Shown here: one piece after another, positions 25,803 through 37,273 of the stretch
Layout: each line of letters starts with the position of its first letter
Numbering within the stretch: the stretch's first letter is position 1
NCBI GenBank assembly: GCA_034766995.1
Contig: CM068315.1
Location: 45,936,662-46,000,661 of the forward strand
From: Acanthacorydalis orientalis
Taxonomy: Eukaryota > Arthropoda > Insecta > Megaloptera > Corydalidae
Length of the DNA: 64,000 nt
Direction: 5' to 3'
Made by a program: the position numbers and the translations under genes
Notes under the pieces: model-generated
What the model was told of the DNA's origin: nothing
Databases searched by the model: none
The model's input: only the letters and a program-made list of their open reading frames with translations

Positions 25803-25930
25803 CTGCGTATCTCTTGACTCTGGGGTCGTTGGTTCTGCGGTCATGTTGTTGTTGGCTTCTTCCTTGTCGTGTTGTGTAAGCAGACGTGTCTAAGGGTACG
25901 CTTTTGTGTTGACAGCACGTTGCGTGAACT
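25803..25930 (-). CDS. Candidate 5' coding exon with start codon (unidentified gene)
   Basis: On the minus strand a less AT-rich block ends in a CA-rich leader, aacaacaac, immediately before ATG (A at 25844), matching the insect start context CAAC-ATG. The frame codes M-T-A-E-P-T-T-P-E-S-R-D-T-Q and stops at a CAG|GTAGCA boundary (last exon base 25803), a possible phase-0 donor. An in-frame TAG lies upstream in the leader, so this ATG would be the first. If the donor is not used, the frame ends after 27 residues. A possible acceptor (ttttaag) lies near 25930. I do not recognise the protein, and following exons, which would lie at lower coordinates, were not found. The sequence is also compatible with a long non-coding RNA exon or a chance pocket. 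Confidence 0.35.
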
Positions 25931-25939
25931 TAAAATATA

Positions 25940-27430
25940 TAACAGAATAAAGTTAATAGTAGCATGAAAATGTAGTAATGCAAATATGATTAACTTCTAT
26001 CGAAAACAAATACGCACTGTCGTTAATAGAAATTTGTATATTTTAAATTATAACTTTAAAAGAAATGAACATAATTTCATTTCTTTTTTTGTACGAAAAG
26101 ATATGGTAAACAATTGTTTTAGTAGGCAATTTCATTCTTAGTCTTGACTTAAAACATTACTTTTAATTTTATTTGTCATTATTGATTTAATTACTACAAT
26201 ATCATTTATAGAATAATATTTTTTTTCTGTTCTAGGTTCAACTTTACGTGGTAAGTAGTATTCCTTAAAAATATCTAGATTATACTCGTATGTAAGTAGA
26301 AACTATACTATAAAAATACATTGTTTAAAAGATAAAAAAATATCCACTTTTTTCGATTTATTAGAGATAAAACACTACATTTAAGTAAAAAAATCCATTA
26401 AACAAAGTATTCACTGTTGAATAATTTTTAAATTTGTCTTTTTTAATTTTATTGAAAGTATATTTGTCTAATAAGTATATGAAAGTTTGTACATTTATTA
26501 TTCGTAATTCTATTTACATATTAAAACTGAAAAGTAAGCATTATATCTAAACTTCCTTCACAACAATAAATGTAAAGATCTAGAAAAATATTGTGATGTT
26601 TAGTATACTATCAATGTTTATAGAAATTATTTATATTTAATCTGCTTCTCTAAATTAATCGTATAATTCTAATGGTTTAATTATATTTACATTTTCTTTG
26701 TAAGTACATATTATATATATATATATATATATATAGGATGAGGGGCTGAAACTGAATTTTTACATAATTTTAATAATATGTTACATAAATTGAAAATATG
26801 TCATTCGTATAAATTATAAAATTGATTTTTATAATTACAATTTCACATTGTATCTAAATGAATATTTAAAAATGTAAGTAATAAAAAAGGTTATTTTATC
26901 AAACTGTCGTAAAAATGATTTTTGGCATCGATTTTGTATTTCGATAAAAGCGTTATTAAGTCCAAGAATAGAATATCTAGCATATAGTTATATATAGTTA
27001 TATAGCATATAGAATATCAAGAATCTGATACAAGAAAGTTATATCAGAACTTTTCTATGCTTGAAGTTACAGAATAGCGGAACTGTTATCGAAATGCCCA
27101 TTATTATAATAGACAGTAATCAATACTGATCCTTTTGAAAAATAAAAAATGGGATTGTATATATACACAACCTCAGAAGTTTATGTAGAATTAGGTCGAA
27201 TTAGAGAAGTGAAAGTGTTTTAAGTTGTTTAAAAAAAATATAATTTCATCTTTTCAGATGGTGTCAAAGAAATTTTTTTTCGAACTCTCGGGCTTTCGAT
27301 TTTCTACCACGTTACGTTTTCAGTGGGTTATTACACGTTCCACAATAGTTTTTCTGAGCATTTTGAATTTTAGAGATGTTGTTAAATTTGATAGCTTAAT
27401 TTCTGAAATTTTTTAAAGATTAAAAAAAAG
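25940..27430. other. Non-coding stretch
   Basis: AT-rich, with one TA tract (26712-26735). It contains the possible microexon at 26236-26250. The plus open frame at 27225-27416 lies just before the tandem repeat and shows no domain. Confidence 0.6.
26236..26250 (+). other. Possible 15-nt microexon
   Basis: A strong acceptor-like tract (a run of eight T, then ctgttctag) ends at 26235. It is followed by gttcaactttacgtg and then at once by the donor gtaagtag (26251 on). The 15-nt length keeps frame, and one frame reads V-Q-L-Y-V. Microexons of this size are known in insect neuronal genes. Chance co-occurrence of good splice sites in 64 kb is quite possible, and no flanking plus-strand exons were identified. 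Confidence 0.2.
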
Positions 27431-27433
27431 AAT

Positions 27434-27746
27434 GTAAGCTCTTACAGAATTTTAGAAACTATCCACAGGTATTTTACTTTTTATCATATGATAAATTTTT
27501 TCCAGATATTCATCTTGATGCTGACATAATGTGAAAATCGATATTCAAATTTGCAAGATCATAACTTTTAATCTAATTAAAGGATTTTAACAAATAAATC
27601 ATTTTTAGGTTCTGAACTCCTTTAGCTGTTAAAACTTTTAACCCGATGTGAATCAGTTGAATGATTGTGGTGTACTGAGCGTGAGTCTGCGTTACAGAAT
27701 TCGGTAATGCTCCCACTGGTAACATGAAATACCACTCAATGAAAAT
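27434..27746 (+). repeat. About 315-bp tandem repeat, unit 1
   Basis: First of three adjacent diverged copies. Landmarks shared with unit 2 are gaaaatcgat, ttcaaattt, tttaatctaattaa or its variant, gattttaacaaataaa, cctttagctgttaaaa, ttaacccgatgtgaatc and gtactgagcg. No protein motif is seen in it. Confidence 0.9.
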
Positions 27747-28065
27747 GTGAGCTTCTTTACATAGTTTTGAAAGATCTATTTGGAGATATTTTAGTTTTTA
27801 TAGCACGATAAAAAGTTTATGAGATATTTACCTTTTCATGCTGACACCACTGAAAATCGATGTTCAAATTTGTATGGCTATAACTTCTAATCTAATTAAC
27901 GAATTTTAACAAATAAAGCATTTTGAGGTTTCAAAATCCTTTAGCTGTTAAAAAATTTTAACCCGATGTGAATCGGTTAAACGATTGCGACGTACTGAGC
28001 GCGAACCAGCGTTACGGTATTTGGTAACGCTCCTACCGTTAATATGAAACACCACTCAATGACAC
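27747..28065 (+). repeat. About 315-bp tandem repeat, unit 2
   Basis: Full-length copy aligned head to tail with unit 1. The second half is GC-richer (gtactgagcgcgaaccagcg) and is the best-preserved portion among units. Confidence 0.9.
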
Positions 28066-28240
28066 TCTAATTACCGAATTTTAACAAATGACCATTTTTA
28101 GGTTCCAAAGTCCTTTAATTATTAAACATTTTTGATCCGATGTAAATCGGTTGAATGGTTGCTGTGTACTGAGCACGAACCTGCGATACAACATTTAGTA
28201 ACACTTTAAATGCTAACACGACACGCCGCGTAATGAAACG
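28066..28240 (+). repeat. About 315-bp tandem repeat, unit 3 (partial)
   Basis: Only the second half of the unit is present, from tctaattaccgaattttaa to taatgaaac. It keeps gatgtaaatcggttgaatgg and tgtactgagcacgaacctgc with several substitutions. Confidence 0.85.
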
Positions 28241-28244
28241 ATAG

Positions 28245-28427
28245 ACATAATGCTACGTCAAAAATATGGTTTTCGAAATATTTATTCATGAAAAAATTAT
28301 GTAATATTAAAACATATTTAAAGATAATACGTTAAAAATAATAAACTGACAAAATATACATAATATACTTAATATAATTTACAAATTATTAAATATACGA
28401 CCTCACACCCTTCCTCTCTCTCTCTCT

Positions 28428-28468
<41 letters not shown>

Positions 28469-28610
28469 TAGATAGATAGATAGACAGATAGGAAGACAGA
28501 ATAATAGATTTTAAAATTTATTATATCCTTTATTTAAATAACATTAATTCGAGATTTTCTCTTAGTGCCATCATTATTGTTTATATATAGAATAATGTGT
28601 TAAATTTATA
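28245..28610. other. Non-coding stretch with compound microsatellite
   Basis: Contains a CT-rich run (about 28411-28430), a TA run (28432-28464) and a GATA run (about 28465-28495). Nothing else was recognised. Confidence 0.7.
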
Positions 28611-28612
28611 TA

Positions 28613-29372
28613 TTAGGTTGGTGAAAAAATAATTGCGGTTTTTACGAATCGAGTATAAAATCTCATATATCAGTTAAAAATTATGTTTATTAATCAAAAT
28701 AAAGACGATTGGCCTTCACACATTTATTTCAACGAGAAATAAGTTTGTTTATTTCTACAAGATAGAATTCTGGAGTCTTGGAATTAATGAATTTTTCTCT
28801 TAGTGTCATCTTTGAGCTAATTCTTGATGCTTGAAAACCTTATTTAGTAAGATATTACTCAAATGTTTAAAAAAATGATAATTTGTCGGAGACAATTGTT
28901 GAATGAACTGTTGAAATTCTTTTGTCACTTCTCGAGTTGTTTCATATGGGTCCGCTTCAATAATTGTTCTTAAATCATTATTGTCTATAGCTGCAGGACG
29001 TCGACGACCCTCATCATCATCAAGGTTTTCGTTTCTATTATAAAATTTTTGGAACCAGTGTTGAGCTGTACGTTCACTAATTTACTCTTCGCCAAAAACA
29101 AATATTTCGAGCAGTTTATGTCGCTTTACGTCACAATTTAAACCCATACGACAAAATCGCACGAATTTACTTTTTTTCCATGACTAATTTAAGAAGTTAT
29201 ATCCAACAATACTAAAAAATGAAAACAATAGACATAGTCTGAAATTAGTTATGCTAATTTCATTGTTTACAGTAATGTATCACATGACTGTAACAAAAGT
29301 TAACGGTAACTAGAAAAATCGACGCCAAACTTAAAATGATAAAAACCGCAATTATTTTCGAACCAACCTAGT
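28613..29372 (-). mobile_element. Internally deleted mariner element (cecropia/Hsmar1-like)
   Basis: The left end ttaggttggtgaaaaaataa and the reverse complement of the right end ctaggttggttcgaaaataa are inverted repeats continuing through attgcggtttt. TA dinucleotides flank both sides (28611-28612 and 29373-29374). At 760 bp it lacks the centre of the transposase gene, which lies on the minus strand. The termini are near-intact, so mobilisation in trans is conceivable. It belongs to the same broad family as 11474-12007, but the two have different deletions. Confidence 0.93.
28690..29181 (-). pseudogene. Mariner transposase with catalytic core deleted
   Basis: From an ATG (A at 29181) the frame gives M-E-K-K-stop-I-R-A-I. 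After a frameshift it gives I-S-E-R-T-A-Q-H-W-F-Q-K-F, G-R-R-R-P-A-A-I-D and R-T-I-I-E-A-D-P: the N-terminal helix-turn-helix region and linker. It then passes directly, in frame, into L-S-P-T-N-Y-H-F-F-K-H-L, a C-terminal block, so roughly the whole region holding the catalytic aspartates is missing. After another frameshift the last block P-E-F-Y-L-V-E-I-N-K-L-I-S-R and a terminal Y-F-D with stop (28690-28692) remain. Several stops and frameshifts make it non-functional. Confidence 0.9.
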
Positions 29373-29374
29373 AG

Positions 29375-30130
29375 TATTGGTACATTTATAGATATTTATT
29401 TTATTGGCATACCAATTTCTACATACTTTATAGATAGATAATAATTCATACAAAAAGTACTTTGACTCTATGTACATCTGCCTATTGATGTAACAGTTTC
29501 GTTGGACTGCATTGACCCCATATTTCTAAATCAGTTGTACATAGAAAATCAGTGAATATGTTTTTAATTCACGTTCCACTGATTTTCATACGTTGCTATA
29601 ATAATTCGCCAACAATACGTCACATAAATTTCTTTCGATGGCCGCACTTAATGTTGTCAATATCCAATATAAACACAATGAGGCCAGTCTATGAAATACA
29701 ATACATTTCAACTGGTATTAACAGCACATAATTCACACAGTGACAGTATGGCCTTGTAAGGGATGCGTTTTAAATGTATAGTCACATGAATGGTAACGTT
29801 AAGAAAAAATATGTTCATTTTTCTGTTTTTCAGAATTACTTTTACTTAAGGAATAAAAAACGTATCTCATATATATATATATAATAACTTTATGTGTGTG
29901 TTTGAATTTTATATTAGAGTATAAAATTGATAACTAATGAATACATTTAAATATATCTCAAGTCTTTAATTTTAGACAAATTTGACAATTTTTCGTAACA
30001 TGAATAATAAACTTATATTTATATTCATGCGAGTAATTGTCTGTAAAAAGTAATTTAATTTAATGTAATAGTTTAATACATACACAAACGATTTTATTAC
30101 GCATTAAATAAAAGTATAAAAATAGCAGAT
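29375..30130. other. Non-coding stretch
   Basis: Moderately AT-rich. 29480-29830 is free of microsatellites; it contains an 11-bp inverted repeat (gaaaatcagtg at 29544-29554, cactgattttc at 29577-29587). No gene recognised. Confidence 0.55.
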
Positions 30131-30480
30131 AAAGTAAATCAGAAGCGTGTCGGCTAGATAAAACCTAATTTTCCATGAAAAGAAAAAAAATAATAATAAA
30201 AACACATACTCATGCTGTGACCTAGTGATGAAGAAGTAGTCAGGAAGGATGTGTAAAAAAATCTCACAGCAATTGCAAAGAAATCACAGCATAGCGTTGA
30301 CCTTGTACGAGTTTGACTTCCGGCTGAAACAAATAACAATAGAAACAGTGCAAGTGTTTTAGCGTGTGCATCAGTTACGGATTACGTAAGGAATGCAATT
30401 TCCCGTGCACACTTCTTGAGGCTACGTCATTTTCTTTACACTATAATTTATATTAATGAAAGTGTTCCAACGACAGGGAG
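30130..30480. other. GC-richer, microsatellite-free pocket
   Basis: About 350 bp of more balanced sequence, for example gcgttgaccttgtacgag near 30294-30311 and gcacacttcttgaggctacg near 30406-30425. The minus open frame at 30154-30339 is not recognisable. Confidence 0.35.
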
Positions 30481-31973
30481 AGTGCGTTTAAAATGAAATG
30501 TTGTATATTTTTATCAATTGAATTTCCGTAATAAAATATTCATTCATGGAATCTAGAGAAGCATGGTCGTTTACAGAAAATGGAAAAAAAGGAAAGTAAA
30601 AATATGTATATGAAACAATAGAAATTAAAAAGAAATTCCTTTGACTGACATCTAATCAGCTAAGTAGGTGAAAACCAGGTAGACATTTTTAATGATAAAA
30701 TATAAAACTGTAGTAAATTATAAATAATTTTACGTATTAAAATGAAGAAAACCATATAAAATATGAACAGAACTATTACCGTTTACGTGCAAAATATTTG
30801 AGACTTTCATCTTAAATATAAAGAATAGGAGGAAAGGTATTTGAAACGAAATGATTTGTTAAAATTATAAAAATAATATTTTTCATAAAAAGAGTATTAA
30901 TCGAAAGCAAGGAACAATAAAAGTAGAAAATTCATGAAATATATTTTTATTTATAATTAAATTAAAAAAATATATTTAGATAAAATATTTTATACTTATA
31001 CATTTATGTATTTTTAAAAATAGTTTTAATGAGAAAAAAGACTTTTTTAAATTCAATAGAAGTCTGTCAGTATATTCTGACAATAAATTTTATATTTTTA
31101 AAGACAATTGTATATTTGTGAATTTTTTGTTCAATTCGATTGTAAGAATTGTTTAAATAAATTAGTAGTAAATATAAAAATTACAAAAAAAAATTATTTC
31201 ATAATTATATAATTATTTCAAAAAAAGTAACTTTCCTGTATATAATTTTATTATTATTTTCTCGTAAAATGTTTTTAAAAACTTTTAAAGCTTTATAAAA
31301 ACTTAAAAAATAGAGATGACTGTGAATAAAAAGTAAATTGAAAAATAATTATGAATTATTAAGAAACAAAAAGAATATTTTTCTTCAGTACGAAATAATT
31401 ATGGGAAAATACTATAGAATCAAATTATAATACTATATTCAATTCCGACAAACAAACTAAAAAAACATTTAGGTTTATAAAGGAAATATTTAAAGCAAGG
31501 AAAAACAAATTATAATAGTTATCTGTCCAGTTTTCGACTATAATTTTTGTAACTAGGTGCAATAATATTATAAATTAAAATATTGAACAATAAGTATTGA
31601 TATCTTTAATCTTACAGAAAACATTATTTTTAATTGAAAACTTCTACTTATAACAAATAAATGTATTAAATTTTATATAACTTGTTATTTTGATATTAGG
31701 AGGAAAATATATTCTGATGGGAATTTCCTGATGCAATTAATTGTTTTGAGAATCTAAGCAATTACATTATTTTGTAACATCACAGAGAACATACCTATGA
31801 TTTTTTTCACATTTCCATTCTAATAACGTGACTTCTAGTAATTAATACAATATCAAATTATATAAATATTTGCTCATTCGGTTATTTTTTTATAAATTAA
31901 AATCATATTATATAAAAATGACGTGCGCAAAAATTTGAGTAAAATTTTTAAACATAAATTTTATTCAAATAAA

Positions 31974-32017
<44 letters not shown>

Positions 32018-32372
32018 TTTTATAAGTATATATAATTTTAAAATGACATTTTTGTCAAATTATAAAAACAAAATAAAAACTAGTCCTCTACGTAAATACC
32101 ATAAGGAAGGTTATTGTAAATTTTCTAGTTGTTAAATTTTATTATAATTGAATTCGTTATGTACTCAATAGAACGCACATACTCATGATACACTTTTTGA
32201 TTATAAATTAATATTTTATTTTAAACAATTTACTTTTTAAATTAATGCGAATTATTATGTCAAACATTTTTTCAAATTTATTAGCTGTTCTTTTATAAAC
32301 ATGTAACATTTAAAAATCACTTCTAATTTATACGTATAATTTAAGGAAGATTTATTTAAATATTTTCTACTG

Positions 32373-32373
<1 letters not shown>

Positions 32374-32445
<72 letters not shown>

Positions 32446-32452
32446 TATACAT
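32374..32452. repeat. (TA)n microsatellite with TAAA interruptions
   Basis: Two TA runs joined by TAAATA units. It underlies the Ile-Tyr open frame on the minus strand. Confidence 0.95.
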
Positions 32453-32752
32453 ATAGCTAAATAGCAGAAACGATTGAATAACAGGAGAAAATTCTTTCAG
32501 AGGTATGTAAGTGTAATAAAAAAATTGAGCATAGTTTTAAAAACATTTTTTAAATGGTTATCTATAAGACATATTCAATAGCAAAACATTTGTATTATGT
32601 CAGAATATGTCCTTTTAAAAAAATATATAGTTGGCTAAAATAATAATGCTCCCCGTCTGCAATTATAATGCATATATGTTTTCAGACATTTGACAGAATG
32701 AATCATCAGCATTAAACTTTTCTTGAATCTAACACATTTAGAATATTATTTT

Positions 32753-32796
<44 letters not shown>

Positions 32797-32844
32797 CTAT
32801 TCTTATAAATTTGATATAATACTGTTTTTTTTTTAAAAAAAAAC

Positions 32845-32960
32845 AGAGAGATCTGCCATCTCGCTGTGAGGAAGCGATTCGCCCCCCGCTCGCTTCGCTA
32901 GCTCCACCGGCTCGTTTCATTTGCTCTCACGACTCGCTTGTCGCTCCGGCTTATAATCAG
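32845..32960. repeat. GC-rich module sharing words with 50045-50130
   Basis: Contains gccccccgctcgctt, which reappears with one mismatch near 50053, followed in both by further TCGCT/GCTCGC words and a ttataa segment. It directly follows a T10A9 palindrome (32825-32843). Probably a fragment of a dispersed repeat; the family is unknown. Confidence 0.45.
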
Positions 32961-33000
32961 TAATGATTCCTGAGACAAAGGAAATGATCGGGAATAAAAA

Positions 33001-33180
33001 TGGTTAACTTAGGCTTCCACTCGAAAGTAATATAAGGACCTAAAAAAAATATGTTATCCCCTATTTAGTATTTTAGTATTGAATTGAACTAAAATACTAA
33101 ATAAAAAATAAAATGGCTTTTCTTAACCCCTACACCCCATTTTAATACTTCCAAGTGGAGGTCTTAATTGAATCAACCTA
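33001..33180. mobile_element. TA-associated foldback element, copy A
   Basis: The left arm runs from aacttaggcttccactcgaaagt. The right arm ends ccaagtggaggtcttaattg, then aatcaaccta, and continues straight into TA alternation. The centre is a perfect palindrome: tttagtattttagt and actaaaatactaaa around a 10-nt spacer. The whole unit of about 180 bp is one long imperfect inverted repeat with no coding capacity. Four further copies occur in this window. Confidence 0.85.
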
Positions 33181-33329
33181 TATATATATATATATAATTC
33201 TATGAATTGGAAAAAAAATAAGACTAAACAGGTGGCCCTGAGACACGATCATTTATACTTTACTATACATATCTTCACTTTTATAATGTACGTTCGTACA
33301 ATGTTACGAATGTTGATTGCATTAACAGG

Positions 33330-33530
33330 TATAATAATCTCATTGTTGTAATATCACGGTAGCGGGCTCAACGAAGCGCGCAATGATCTACATTTTCTGT
33401 GACAGCTCAGCGGATGTTCCAAGGCCGTGTCACGGTCATACAAGGAAATTTATTATTCTCAAGTATATTTACTTTTATACGGCGGTTTTGTGAATCTGTC
33501 GCGATTCACTTCGTTGCAAACTGGAAATTT
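33330..33530. other. GC-richer pocket between foldback copies A and B
   Basis: Less AT-rich, with tagcgggctcaacgaagcgc and tgtgacagctcagcgg. TGACAG is a core of Hth/Meis-type homeodomain sites, but one core word is weak evidence. The plus open frame at 33399-33737 starts here and ends in TA repeat; it is not credible as a gene. Confidence 0.35.
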
Positions 33531-33639
33531 TACTACATAGTTATAAATAAACTACATGAACATATTACACGTTTTTTCTTGTACTTCCAAAAATATGTTC
33601 TACTTTTCTGTCTGTTGTTCATGAAATGTATAGTTGTGT

Positions 33640-33641
33640 AT

Positions 33642-33672
<31 letters not shown>

Positions 33673-33674
33673 AT

Positions 33675-33727
<53 letters not shown>

Positions 33728-33735
33728 TTATATAT
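33640..33735. repeat. (CA)n(TA)n compound microsatellite
   Basis: A CA run (33641-33660) is followed by interrupted TA alternation up to the left end of foldback copy B. Confidence 0.95.
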
Positions 33736-33736
33736 A

Positions 33737-33931
33737 GAGTAATTCAACTTAGGCTTCACACGAAAATATTTAAAAGAACGCAGAAATGAAAGAAATCATT
33801 ATATACCCCATTTATTATTTAGTATTTTAGTATGGAATTGAATTAAAAATACTGAATAAAAAATAATGACTTTTTTAACCCCTGCACATACTTTTAATAC
33901 TACCATGCTGAAGCGTAAATTGATTCAAACT
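33737..33931. mobile_element. TA-associated foldback element, copy B
   Basis: It starts gagtaattcaacttaggctt and ends aagcgtaaattgattcaaac. Its core, tttagtattttag and a matching ctgaataaaaaata, is a diverged version of copy A's. It is bounded on the left by TA alternation and on the right by a short CT run, then TA. Confidence 0.85.
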
Positions 33932-33948
33932 CTCTCTCGCTCTCTCTT

Positions 33949-33950
<2 letters not shown>

Positions 33951-34040
<90 letters not shown>
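33951..34040. repeat. (TA)n microsatellite
   Basis: About 90 bp of TA alternation with one AG interruption, next to foldback copy B. One of the two longest tracts in the middle of the window. Confidence 0.97.
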
Positions 34041-34042
<2 letters not shown>

Positions 34043-35057
34043 CGTATGTATTGGAATTAGTTTGTTTTCAAAACACTTCTTTTTATTATTTAACTGTACT
34101 TGTAAAAATAAAACCGAATGCAGAGATAAATTCATATACACTTTAATTCTTCCTCGAAATATGGATAGAAATCTTTTATGGAGTTGAAATTATAGTAATG
34201 AAAGTTACAACTGAATATGGCTTAATTTAAAAAAAGAAAAAGTTATAAACCTAAAAACAATAATTCTTATTTACAGTAAATTTTATGTTGCATCAATTGT
34301 CTTATCAATTTACAATATTTTATTATCTAAAAAAATATTAAAATATTTATATATTATGAATTGTTAATCAGATTTAGTGCAATCATAGAAAAATGAGTGT
34401 GAGGTAACCAAAATTCACTTATCATTTTAATAGTTTTCGATTTCATGATATTTGATTTGGTGCATTAAATATGAAAAATAGTTTACTATTTGAAAAACGA
34501 CAATATTATATTTACGACAAAAAATTATTAGAAAATATCATTGATGTTATACGCAAATTATTGAGAAATTTAAACTTATAAAAGAACTTTACTTGTATGA
34601 AAAAAATTTTTTGAACTTTGTTAAATCTGTTAAAAATATTAGTAAACTTAAAAAATGTGATGCTATACATAATTAGAAACACCATGTTTTAATAATTTAA
34701 TATAGGAAATAAATACAAACAAATTAAAGGTTATCTAAATCTGTCAAGAAGATTTATTCAACAACTGCTTCAACGTTGTTACAATATATATGACTGAAAA
34801 TTAGCAGACGTGTTACACTGTCATTATTAACGTGCAAACATTTTATGAATTTATGAACTGTTTTATGAATTTCTCCGCGGGAAACTTTTTCACAAGCTAT
34901 TATTATATTGATTTCTACTAGAAGTATAAAAACTGAAATATGTTGTATGGTCTTTTATATTTGTTCGTTTTATTATAAGTAATAATTAAAAATTGATGAG
35001 CGTAATTAAGAACATATATTTACATCGTTTTTTTAGTACACCATGCATTATATACAT

Positions 35058-35124
<67 letters not shown>

Positions 35125-35254
35125 AATGTGTGCGTATAGGGAACAACTTTTTATATAGATACACATTTTTAAAAGTAATTAAATATAACAGTTCTCATAA
35201 AATGTTGTAATGTATTTCTTATAAAATCTATTAGGTTTATTTAATACAAATTGA

Positions 35255-35289
<35 letters not shown>

Positions 35290-36010
35290 GACAGATATCC
35301 AGATATTTTTTTGAATTTTTGCATTGTACCGATTCATTTTAAAATGTGATTTTATTATGATATCCTGGGAGTTCTCTTTCTTAAGGTGAACTATATGTAT
35401 ATATATAAATATTAAAAAGAAAAATTAAAAAGTATTCCTTTCAATGATTTGTTGCACTTTGGAAATTATTGAAATTATAATCTTGAATTGTAATTACTAT
35501 ATATATATATATATAAATATTATCGGTTTTTATAAAACATATTTTTTTTATTAAATCTTTATATAATGTGCGTGAAAATTACATCTGATATAGTTAGATT
35601 AAATATGTGTATTAAATATATCTGTAGATTGAATATGATTAGGGGTTTTAAGTAATTGAACGTCATTCCAGATAAATAAGATTATTTTGATTTTCAGTTT
35701 CCGATTATGAATATGAATTTCTCAGTATTTTATTTAATTTTACAATGAATTAAGCTATTAAATTTTTACTTGCTATTAAACAATGTTTATATATATATAT
35801 ATAATTTGTAAGTAAATTTGAGAACAATCTTATAATTATTTTTTAAAAAATGAATTTATTATTGACTCTATCGTTGTTGAACATTTTATAACATTATTTC
35901 ACTATAGATCCGGGCCTGTCTCTAGTTCATCTTCGCAAGGATTTCACAATACCTAACATAATATACGGACAAAGATAAATATGTAACCGGAAAGTAGTAA
36001 GAATAATAAT
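34040..36010. other. AT-rich non-coding stretch
   Basis: No gene recognised. TA tracts lie at 35060-35115 (after a CA run), 35260-35288 and 35501-35518. Confidence 0.65.
35060..35115. repeat. (CA)n(TA)n microsatellite
   Basis: A short CA run followed by about 45 bp of TA alternation. Confidence 0.95.
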
Positions 36011-36019
36011 AATAAAAAA

Positions 36020-36310
36020 AACGAAGGCTACAGTTATCTTAAAGCATGACGGACGTTATACGAGATGTGTTGCAGTCGTAAGTTGGTGTGAGTTTACCAT
36101 AACCTACCAGAATAGATAATGATCAGGCACGATGTAGCGAGCACTAGTGCAGGCTATCTGCGCGATCTGCCTTTACAATTGGTGTCTGTGTCGAAGTATC
36201 GAAGGTCGAAACTTTACATCGCAATCAATTGATCAGTTTGCAGTGAATATAGAATTCGTAAAGGTCATTTCGTTTTACCAATATACATATTTGTATGGAC
36301 GTATTTTTTG
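36020..36310. other. GC-richer, microsatellite-free pocket
   Basis: Balanced sequence such as gcaggctatctgcgcgatct (36151-36170). A plus open frame (36147-36329) has no recognised domain. No convincing splice pair; it could be regulatory. Confidence 0.35.
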
Positions 36311-37223
36311 TTTCGATAGGATTTTGTAATGTAACATATTTCAAAGATTGTTTATTATGACTTTTTTCTTTATTCGTTTCATTGTGTAGTTTCGAAATAG
36401 ATGTGAAATGAATGAATTGAATAGTAGATACTTTTTAAATCTAAACACTATTAAAAAGTTAGTCAAAGAACTGTTTCTTATTTTTATATAAAAGAAAATG
36501 AATTGGGGTTAATGAATTGATTTAGATAATAAAATTGATTAAAATCATAAGATAATGTTGGAAATTTTATCTGTTTATTCACATTTGAAATATTATGTAA
36601 AACAAAAATTAAAAATTTTAGAAAGGTTAAGAACAAAACCAACAAAATGATAATTTAATATTACTTACACAAAAAATATTTTTTCGCTTTTAAAATTTAC
36701 TTATTATAATTAAATTTTTCTAAAAAAAAATAAAAATATATTTAAATCAATTTTTTTATTTGAAACTTTCAATTAAAAATAACAATATTTCATATTTAAA
36801 AAAAATCATATGAAATTTTAAGTTATTTTTGTTTCCATCTGATAATTTAGACCATTCTATTAATTGATTTTAATGTATTTTCTGCATATTTGGTATACCT
36901 TTATAGAATAATCAGTATATAAATACAATTACTAAGATGTATACATTTGCCTTTGAACAAAAACAAAACATATGTTTGTTTCATATTTTAATTTATTTTT
37001 GAATGTAAATTAAAATATTTAGCTATTTAGTTCCAGTAATTATGTGATTATTAAGATGGATTTATAAATATGTAATTAAATTCATCAAACGTGTTTCGAA
37101 AATTAATTTTTGATTTTAAATATTTTATCATGTGCATCAGTGTAACTGAATGAAATAAATATTGCCTTTTAATCGACTTATTTTCAAGTTAACAATATTA
37201 AAATGATTTATAGTAATTAAGAT

Positions 37224-37273
<50 letters not shown>

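Larger units (their letters stand above)
30480..32990. other. AT-rich non-coding stretch
   Basis: No gene recognised. Three TA tracts (31980-32014, 32374-32452, 32757-32792) lie near its end, and a GC-rich patch at about 32845-32960 is annotated separately. Confidence 0.65.

Noticed and set aside
27225..27416. Plus open frame just before the tandem repeat
   Set aside because: No domain, poor start context, length within chance, and no splice support.
28465..28500. GATA-repeat run as an array of GATA-factor sites
   Set aside because: It is a simple tetranucleotide microsatellite continuous with TA and CT runs, so a regulatory reading is not supported.
32825..32846. T10A9 palindrome as a transcription terminator
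   Set aside because: The window is eukaryotic, with no adjacent Pol III gene; it is better seen as a simple-sequence palindrome.
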